From the IMG/VR virus record IMGVR_UViG_3300021368_002465, positions 1 to 53,051 of that record: DNA of 53,051 nucleotides; one strand, written 5' to 3'. Source of the DNA: a virus. A program made the translations under genes and the position numbers. The notes below the pieces were generated by a model. The model had not been told where the DNA came from. It was given only the letters and a program-made list of their open reading frames with translations, and ran no database searches. Shown here one piece after another: positions 47,608 through 53,051 of the stretch (position 1 is the stretch's first letter; every line of letters begins with the position of its first letter).

Positions 47608-49539
47608 ATGAGAGGAACAATAATTGGAAGTGATTATATCTTTGACGGAACAGATGCTAAGGTTCTAGAGATAAACACCAACACAGGAATATTCAATCAA
47701 GCATTACAATACATAGATGTAGACCCATTTTTTGACTTCTTGGAAGCAAATAATATAGAAACTTTAGAATTCATTTACAATGAAAATATTACACCTGCAA
47801 CTGGTCAATATAACTTAGGTTTCAATGGTCTCCTCGCTTCAGAATGTGAAGCTAGAGGAATTACTTACGTTCAACATGAAGTACAATCTAGTGCAATCAC
47901 AATTCCATCAGTAACAGATGCTGATGATAAATTTATCTTAAGACATGCTTACGATGTATCAGCTATTGTTGATTCAACATACTGTGCTGATAAATTTGAA
48001 TTCCTTGAGTTGATGAGTGGTTCGGATGCACTTCCAAAAACATATGTTTCATCATCTGATTTCTTATACGATACTTTAGATACAATAGATACATCAGTAA
48101 CAGATGCTCCTAATCTTATTGAAAAGGCTAGATACCCAAATTATGATTTACAGTTATATCCTAAAATGTATAGATTTACTAATTCTAGTGATTTGGCAGA
48201 TAAAAAGGCTGATATTACATCTGATAACTTCTTTATTCAAGAATATATCAAAGATGATAATAACATAGTAGATGATAGAATTACTGTAATTAGAAGTTTA
48301 GATATTATACATGGAGCTAACCTAGATATTATAAATCTAGGCTCATACAGAAACTCTTCTGTTTTACCACTATCACATGATAGTTCAACTTTTAGATTAA
48401 ATTTAGGAGCAGAAGGATTAGAATCTAGTTCGATAGATTCTTATACAAGATTTAAGTATTTGAATAAATATTCGGGTAAACAAACAATGCAATACCACAC
48501 AGATGCGGAATCTGATATTTTGATACCGAATGATGGTACTACAAATGTTGAAAGTTTAGAGGTAAGTTCTTCAGTAATTGCACCTAGATTCCAATTAATA
48601 ACTGGTTCTGAATATGATGGTAATCCAAGTGAAGAATATCAAGAACATAACGGTACTTTAGAATTAACCACATCATCACTTTCATACGAAACATCATCAG
48701 TAGTTAGTATAGTTTCGGAAAGTGTAGAAGATTTATTTGTTAGAGTAACACTTAATGATGGAACTTCATTTGATGATGCACCAGAAAACGAAATTTATAC
48801 TGTAATATCAGGTTCAAATGATATAACAAGATTTGAATTTATTAATAAATTGTTAGTAGGTGATAAGATTGTATATTTTGAAACTGGTTCAAGTAATGTA
48901 CAAACAAAAGAAATCACTTCATTGGATATAGTTTATAAAGATAACTTTTATATATACAATGTAGATATCGAACCATATGACTACTTCTTAGTTGATTCGA
49001 AAAATGACGATGGTTTATTCTCAATTCACCACAACGCATGTAACTACTGTTATACAACTTGGGCACCATGTGGTAACTATTGGTGTGACAATAACTGCTC
49101 TACTTGTTATGGTGGTTGTTTCGTAGCAGGAACTAAAGTTATATTATCAGATGGAAGTGAAATGAATATAGAAGAAATAGAACCTGGCCAGATGGTTAAA
49201 ACATTTGATACTGATGAAAATGTTGTTTCAGAAGGTTTTGTTGGTGATATTCAAGAAAAGCAAGTAGAAACACTTGTTAAGATAACATTTGATAGTGGGT
49301 TAGTTATTAAAACTACACCAGACCACCCATTCTATTTATCTAATAGAGAAGATGCAGATTATTGGACTGTGGCTGATGATATTGTAAAAGATGATGTTTG
49401 TCTTAAACTTGATGGAGGAGAACTTAAAGTAACTGAAGTAGAAATTATAGAAGAAGAAACAACAGTATATAACTTAATAGCAGTTTCTAATTTTAACAAC
49501 TTCTTTGTAGAAGGAATATTAGTACATAATAAAAAATAA
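47608..49539 (+). CDS. C-terminal Hint-domain protein with Cys-rich linker
   Basis: This is a 643-residue protein. The last 140 residues are a Hint domain, Cys504 to Asn641: CFVAGTKVILSDGSEMNIEE at its start, block B Thr570-PD-His573 and C-terminal FFVEGILVHN followed only by Lys-Lys-stop. With no C-terminal extein, the domain can only cut itself off the upstream protein or pass it to a nucleophile, as in Hedgehog-type or BIL domains. Just before it, Cys478, 481, 488, 493, 497, 500 and 504 form a CxxC-x6-C-x4-C-x3-C-x2-C-x3-C cluster. Residues 1-300 (KVLEINTNTG, FILRHAYD, NFFIQEYIKDDN) faintly recall an ATP-grasp enzyme, not proven. The segment 330-470 is Ser/Thr-rich and fibre-like. It is probably a virion protein processed after synthesis. 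Confidence 0.7.
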   Translation: MRGTIIGSDYIFDGTDAKVLEINTNTGIFNQALQYIDVDPFFDFLEANNIETLEFIYNENITPATGQYNLGFNGLLASECEARGITYVQHEVQSSAITIPSVTDADDKFILRHAYDVSAIVDSTYCADKFEFLELMSGSDALPKTYVSSSDFLYDTLDTIDTSVTDAPNLIEKARYPNYDLQLYPKMYRFTNSSDLADKKADITSDNFFIQEYIKDDNNIVDDRITVIRSLDIIHGANLDIINLGSYRNSSVLPLSHDSSTFRLNLGAEGLESSSIDSYTRFKYLNKYSGKQTMQYHTDAESDILIPNDGTTNVESLEVSSSVIAPRFQLITGSEYDGNPSEEYQEHNGTLELTTSSLSYETSSVVSIVSESVEDLFVRVTLNDGTSFDDAPENEIYTVISGSNDITRFEFINKLLVGDKIVYFETGSSNVQTKEITSLDIVYKDNFYIYNVDIEPYDYFLVDSKNDDGLFSIHHNACNYCYTTWAPCGNYWCDNNCSTCYGGCFVAGTKVILSDGSEMNIEEIEPGQMVKTFDTDENVVSEGFVGDIQEKQVETLVKITFDSGLVIKTTPDHPFYLSNREDADYWTVADDIVKDDVCLKLDGGELKVTEVEIIEEETTVYNLIAVSNFNNFFVEGILVHNKK

Positions 49540-49550
49540 AAGGAAAACTC

Positions 49551-49685
49551 ATGGCAAAAATTCAACCAAGACTATATAACGATATTATTTCGACTAAAAT
49601 TTCAAGTACATCCTCGGATGAAAAAACAAAAATTTCAGCTATTTTTGCAAACATAGTTCAAAGAATAAAAGACGCTAATTCATAA
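49551..49685 (+). CDS. Small hypothetical protein, 44 residues
   Basis: The reading frame starts at an ATG 11 nt after the Hint-protein stop, with AGGAAA upstream, and encodes MAKIQPRLYNDIISTKISST, then a Ser/Lys-rich helix ending RIKDANS. Good spacing and a ribosome-binding stretch suggest it is translated. Not recognised. Confidence 0.5.
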   Translation: MAKIQPRLYNDIISTKISSTSSDEKTKISAIFANIVQRIKDANS

Positions 49686-49696
49686 ATTTTTTATTT

Positions 49697-49732
49697 TTTG
49701 CTTGGATTTGTAAAATAAATTTCGTATATTTG
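49697..49732 (+). promoter_or_regulatory. Early-type promoter 4 (perfect -7 TATATTTG)
   Basis: TTTGCTTG at 49697-49704, a 20-nt spacer ending TTCG, and TATATTTG at 49725-49732. The ATG of the Nmad1-like gene is 17 nt downstream. Confidence 0.8.
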
Positions 49733-49749
49733 TATCAAATATAAGTTTT

Positions 49750-50214
49750 ATGGCAAAAAAGAATACAACGAGTACTACTACGACTCAGAAAAAAGTAGTA
49801 AAAAAGCAAACTAGAAATCATAAGTTAAACTTTAAGGCACCTGAAGAAGAATCTTATTCTGTTATTAGGTATGATAATCCTGATATAGTAGAGAAGATGG
49901 AAAAGGAATGGCCTGAAATGACAGATGAATTCAAGAGAATCATGTTTACTCAATATGAGCTTTTCTGTAAAAAGCAGGCAAACTATGGACCAGATAATAT
50001 TTCTGTTGGTTCTAATTTAGAAACCAAACAAGATATTAATATATCTCTTACAGGTCTTTGGTTTAGAATGAATGATAAGATTCAAAGATTAAAACAAATG
50101 GTAGTACAAGGTAAGAAAGATGAGGTTGGAGAGGCAATTGAAGATTCATACCAAGACCTATCAGTTTACGGCATCATTGCTCAGATAGTTAGTAATGGTA
50201 AGTGGGCAAAATAA
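49750..50214 (+). CDS. DUF1599 / nucleotide modification-associated domain 1 protein
   Basis: This is a 154-residue protein. The first ~30 residues are a Thr/Lys-rich basic tail (KKNTTSTTTTQKKVVKKQTR). The domain then reads FCKKQANYGPDNISVGSNLE, ISLTGLWFRMNDKIQRLKQM, a Glu-x-Asp helix (EAIEDSYQDLSVYGIIAQIV) and a final GKW. This is the pattern of DUF1599 (Nmad1), a small helical family found in phages and bacteria near nucleotide-modifying enzymes. The conserved Glu and Asp residues suggest a nucleotide pyrophosphatase-like, metal-binding role, but the activity is not established. It has its own early promoter, in keeping with a role before DNA replication. Confidence 0.75.
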   Translation: MAKKNTTSTTTTQKKVVKKQTRNHKLNFKAPEEESYSVIRYDNPDIVEKMEKEWPEMTDEFKRIMFTQYELFCKKQANYGPDNISVGSNLETKQDINISLTGLWFRMNDKIQRLKQMVVQGKKDEVGEAIEDSYQDLSVYGIIAQIVSNGKWAK

Positions 50215-50221
50215 TTCAATA

Positions 50222-50257
50222 TTTGCTTGTATAATCAAAATATTTTTCGTATATTTA
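50222..50257 (+). promoter_or_regulatory. Early-type promoter 5, ahead of the ssDNA-binding gene
   Basis: TTTGCTTG at 50222-50229, a 20-nt spacer ending TTCG, and TATATTTA at 50250-50257. It would give a leader of about 155 nt before the ATG at 50418. Confidence 0.75.
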
Positions 50258-50417
50258 CAAAGTAAATTGAATTAACACAATTGTTAATAAAAAACCAAAG
50301 AGATTCGGTGGTTTTTGAGGTTTTATTATATTTATATATACACCGAGTGTTAATAAGTTTGGCACTCAAAAATTAAACTTAAAACAATAAATTATTTAAC
50401 ATTAAAGGATTAAAATT
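50258..50417 (+). promoter_or_regulatory. Structured 5' leader of the ssDNA-binding gene
   Basis: It holds TTAACA/TGTTAA around CAAT (50272-50287). TCGGTG (50305-50310) can pair with CACCGA (50341-50346), and GAGTG (50345-50349) with CACTC (50363-50367). The last two stems share bases 50345-50346, so they compete or form a pseudoknot-like fold. An A/T-rich single-stranded tract precedes the ATG. T4 gp32 represses its own mRNA by binding a pseudoknot-nucleated leader, so the same could occur here. Confidence 0.4.
50329..50336 (+). promoter_or_regulatory. TATTTATA element within the leader
   Basis: It lies 81 nt before the ATG at 50418. If active it would give the ssDNA-binding gene a second, later start site in addition to early promoter 5. 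Confidence 0.4.
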
Positions 50418-51224
50418 ATGGCTTTAGACATTAACGCAATCAGAGGTAGACTGAACAAACTACAAAACACACAACGTAAATCAGATGCATTATGGAAACC
50501 AACTCCAGGTAAGCATCAAGTAAGAATCGTTCCTTACAAATTCAATCCAGACAATCCATTTATTGAATTGTATTTTCACTACAACATTAACAACAAAACT
50601 TATTTATCACCACAATCATTTGGTAGACCAGACCCTATTGTAGAGTTTGCGGATAAACTAAAAAGAATGGGTGATAAGGAAGATTGGAAAGCGGCGAAGG
50701 CGATGGAGCCTAAGTTAAGAACTTTCGTACCTGTTGTTGTAAGAGGTGAAGAAGGTGAAGGAGTAAGATTTTGGGGATTTGGTAAAACTGTATATCAAGA
50801 GATTCTTGGTTACATTGCTGACCCTGACTATGGTGATATCACAGACCCAACAAGTGGTAGAGATTTAACAATCGAGTATAAATCAGCTGAAGAAGCTGGT
50901 ACTACTTATCCAACTACTACTATTAGAGTTAAACCAAGTGAAACTGCAGTTAGTGAAGATTCTGAAAGAGCAACTTCTTTCTTAGAAACACAAACTGAAA
51001 TTACAGATTTATACTCTGAATTATCTTACGATGAATTAAAATCAGTATTAGAAGGATGGTTGAATCCAAGTGGAGAAGGTGAAGATGAATCAAAGAATGA
51101 AGCAGTATCTCAATCAACACTTTCAACTGAAACTAAGAGTGAACCAGTAGCACAACCTACAACTTCAGATTCAAAGAAAACTGATGATGTAGCGGCTGCA
51201 TTTGATGATTTATTTAACAACTAA
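50418..51224 (+). CDS. Single-stranded DNA-binding protein (T4 gp32-like)
   Basis: This is a 268-residue protein. It starts MALDINAIRGRLNKLQNTQR, matching the basic cooperative N-terminus of gp32. Residues ~25-175 form the OB-fold region (LWKPTPGKHQVRIVPYKFNP, IELYFHYN, FVPVVVRGEEGEGVRFWGFG, GYIADPDYGDITDP). The last ~60 residues are Glu/Ser-rich and end DDVAAAFDDLFNN, the acidic tail that contacts replication and recombination partners. It contains no Cys at all, so the zinc site of T4 gp32 is missing. It coats exposed DNA strands and is co-transcribed with the recombinase 10 nt downstream. Confidence 0.85.
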   Translation: MALDINAIRGRLNKLQNTQRKSDALWKPTPGKHQVRIVPYKFNPDNPFIELYFHYNINNKTYLSPQSFGRPDPIVEFADKLKRMGDKEDWKAAKAMEPKLRTFVPVVVRGEEGEGVRFWGFGKTVYQEILGYIADPDYGDITDPTSGRDLTIEYKSAEEAGTTYPTTTIRVKPSETAVSEDSERATSFLETQTEITDLYSELSYDELKSVLEGWLNPSGEGEDESKNEAVSQSTLSTETKSEPVAQPTTSDSKKTDDVAAAFDDLFNN

Positions 51225-51234
51225 ACCTTACTAA

Positions 51235-52356
51235 ATGGCGAAAAAGAAAGCAAAAGAGCTTGACTTGGCAGATATTCTGGCGGGTGAACTTAACAAACAA
51301 TCAAAAGACCAGAAGGTAGCATTCTTCCTTAATGAAGATGAGGCTCCTACAAATGTAGAGGGTTGGATTTCTACTGGTTGTGCAATGTTGGATGTTGCTA
51401 TCTCCAATCGTCCTTATGGTGGTTTACCAGTCGGTAGAATCACAGAAGTTACAGGTTTGGAACAAAGTGGAAAATCACTACTATCAGCTCACCTCCTTGC
51501 AGAAACACAGAAACAAGGTGGAGTAGCGGTATTGATTGATACAGAAACTGCAGTGAGTAGAGAATTTTTAGAGGCTATCGGTGTTGACGTCTCTAAACTT
51601 CTTTATGTATCAGCAGATTCAGTTGAACAAATCTTTGATTTTACCGAAACAATCATCGAGAAGGTTAGAGAAACATCTAAAGATAAAATTGTTACTATTG
51701 TAGTAGATTCAGTTGCGGCGGCTTCAACTAAAACAGAGTTAGCGGCAGATTATGGCAAAGATGGATATGCTACTGATAAAGCAATTATCATTTCAAAGGC
51801 AATGAGAAAGATTACCAATATGATTGGTAGACAGAAAATCTCATTAGTATTCACTAACCAACTTAGACAAAAGATGAATGCCATGCCATTCGGTGACCCA
51901 TGGACTACAAGTGGTGGTAAAGCTCTTGCTTTCCATGCATCTGTAAGATTGAGGTTGAAAGGTATGGGACAAATCAAAATGAAGGTAAACGGCAACGATA
52001 AGGTTGTTGGAATCAAAGTTCGATGTCAAATAGTAAAAAACAGAATGGGCCCACCATTAAGAGCGGCTGATTTTGAGATTTACTTTGATAGAGGAATTGA
52101 TAATTATGGTTCATGGCTTAAGGTTATGAAAGAAAACAAATTGGTAAAACAATCAGGTGCTTGGTACACTTATGTAGATACAAGTACTGGTGAAGAAATC
52201 AAATTTCAATCAAAAGATTTTATTGGATTGATGGAAGAAAGAGAAGATGTTAGAGAGCAAATCTATAAAAGGATTTGTGAAGAATCTATCTTACAGTATA
52301 AATCAGATACATTGGATATTGATAATATGGAAATAGATACAGAATTACCTGAATAA
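51235..52356 (+). CDS. uvsX: UvsX/RecA-type recombinase
   Basis: This is a 373-residue protein. Walker A is G74-LEQSG-K80-S81 and Walker B is IVTIVVDS with Asp158. Other RecA-core features are an LSAHLLAETQKQGGVAVLID strand-helix and VFTNQLRQKM (L2-type loop region), plus SGGKALAFHASVRLRLK (RecA-like SGGxALxFxxSxR). It forms filaments on ssDNA, displaces gp32 and catalyses strand exchange for recombination-dependent replication. It sits directly behind gp32 as a replication pair. Its length is close to T4 UvsX (391). No intein or frameshift was found. Confidence 0.9.
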   Translation: MAKKKAKELDLADILAGELNKQSKDQKVAFFLNEDEAPTNVEGWISTGCAMLDVAISNRPYGGLPVGRITEVTGLEQSGKSLLSAHLLAETQKQGGVAVLIDTETAVSREFLEAIGVDVSKLLYVSADSVEQIFDFTETIIEKVRETSKDKIVTIVVDSVAAASTKTELAADYGKDGYATDKAIIISKAMRKITNMIGRQKISLVFTNQLRQKMNAMPFGDPWTTSGGKALAFHASVRLRLKGMGQIKMKVNGNDKVVGIKVRCQIVKNRMGPPLRAADFEIYFDRGIDNYGSWLKVMKENKLVKQSGAWYTYVDTSTGEEIKFQSKDFIGLMEEREDVREQIYKRICEESILQYKSDTLDIDNMEIDTELPE

Positions 52357-52367
52357 ATTCAAAAATT

Positions 52368-52598
52368 ATGAGTAAATTAATTACAATGTTGAGAAAAAGT
52401 GCCGAGGCTGATAGAGCTAAGGCAATTTTATCTCTAGATTTATTAGATAAGAAGGCGGTTGGTATTGGAGACCATTCAACAGAAGATTTCTATAAAAATG
52501 CAGAGGAAGCACTTGGATTACTTGCTGATTCTCAAGATAGATTGGAAGCTATTGAAATTTATATCTCTGAAACCCAAAACAAAGACCTTCTTACATGA
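52368..52598 (+). CDS. Small hypothetical helical protein
   Basis: This is a 76-residue protein: MSKLITMLRKSAEADRAKAI, then LDLLDKKAVGIGDHSTEDFY and a Leu/Ala/Glu-rich helix. It lies 11 nt after uvsX and its stop TGA overlaps the next ATG as ATGA, so the three genes are translated together. Its position between recombinase and flap nuclease suggests a replication accessory, but no family is recognised. Confidence 0.65.
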   Translation: MSKLITMLRKSAEADRAKAILSLDLLDKKAVGIGDHSTEDFYKNAEEALGLLADSQDRLEAIEIYISETQNKDLLT

Positions 52599-53051
52599 AG
52601 CAACTATACAAAAACATACTAGAGTCAGTTGAAACTGATAGAACTCAAAATATCAATAGACACAAGAATTCTCGTGTATTAATTATTGATGGGTTAAACA
52701 CATTTATCAGATGTTGGTCATCCATTCCTACAATGAATGATGATGGTGACCATGTTGGTGGAGTGACTGGTGCATTGAAATCTATTGGATATGCAATCAG
52801 ACAAACTCAACCGACTCGAGTTGTTGTTGTATTTGATGGTAAGGGAGGTTCAACCTCTCGTAAAAAGAAATTTGGTGGTTATAAGGCACAAAGAGATAAA
52901 AACAAACTCAGAGTAAATCGAGCATATGCTGATTTGATGAACGATGAGGATGAAAGAGAATCCATGAAAAGACAATTCGTTTGGTTAAATGAAATGTTAG
53001 ATGGGTTACCTCTTACAACTATGATATATGATGGTGTTGAAGCCGATGATA
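52595..53051 (+). CDS. 5'-3' flap exonuclease / T4 RNase H-like, 3' end outside window
   Basis: The start ATG overlaps the preceding stop. The 152 visible codons encode RVLIIDGLNTFIRCW (first metal Asp), RVVVVFDGKGGSTSRKKKFG, YKAQRDKN with the basic arch helix region, and IYDGVEADD, where acidic residues bind further metals. This is the N-terminal half of the FEN/T4 RNase H family, which removes RNA primers and 5' flaps. It supplies the 5' nuclease that the compact family A polymerase (42365) lacks. Confidence 0.85.
   Translation, partial: MKQLYKNILESVETDRTQNINRHKNSRVLIIDGLNTFIRCWSSIPTMNDDGDHVGGVTGALKSIGYAIRQTQPTRVVVVFDGKGGSTSRKKKFGGYKAQRDKNKLRVNRAYADLMNDEDERESMKRQFVWLNEMLDGLPLTTMIYDGVEADD

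Overview
The window is one strand-uniform block (every gene on +) of a low-GC contractile-tailed (myovirus) phage distantly related to T4. Recognisable landmarks are tail sheath, tail tube, tape measure, a LysM baseplate protein, a hub-like protein, a gp32-like ssDNA-binding protein, a UvsX/RecA recombinase and a T4 RNase H-type flap nuclease. Five promoters of the form TTTG/CTTG-N20-TATATTT(A/G) match the Bacteroidota -33/-7 signature, so the host is probably a marine Bacteroidota (flavobacterium-like) cell. This is an inference from promoters and style of tail fibres; no host gene is present.

Layout. 1-24414: a very long cassette of tail-fibre and adhesin genes. It opens with a gene cut by the window edge (cadherin-like repeats), then fibres built from exchangeable modules, a beta-helix spike that may be a depolymerase, a LamG-like lectin, and two fibres ending in self-cleaving S74 chaperones. 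24418-27828: a glycosyltransferase, a protein with an internal Hint (intein-like) domain, a coiled-coil protein and a 2-oxoglutarate/Fe(II) oxygenase. 27911-39621: the tail core: sheath, tube, a tail-assembly chaperone with a probable programmed frameshift, tape measure, tube initiator-like protein, LysM baseplate protein, hub and a small baseplate-associated protein. 39684-50214: mixed accessory and early genes: small unknowns, a FG-GAP/VCBS beta-propeller lipoprotein, a stand-alone family A DNA polymerase, a lipoprotein nuclease, a 706-residue unknown, a second 2OG oxygenase, a second Hint protein with a Cys cluster, and a DUF1599 (Nmad1-like) protein. 50418-53051: replication/recombination genes: gp32-like SSB, UvsX, a small unknown and a cut-off flap nuclease.

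Regulation appears two-tiered. The five N20 promoters precede early-type or replication genes. A second element, TATTTATA, sits mostly 7-33 nt ahead of at least fourteen genes, chiefly virion genes, and follows three of the four rho-independent terminators. It is a candidate late promoter and is the reverse complement of the T4 late box. Working hypotheses worth following are: a +1 or -2 frameshift at a seven-T run making a G/GT-like tail chaperone pair; post-translational processing of tail proteins (glycosylation, hydroxylation, Hint and S74 autoproteolysis); and phage-encoded lipoproteins that could alter the infected cell surface or block a second infecting phage.
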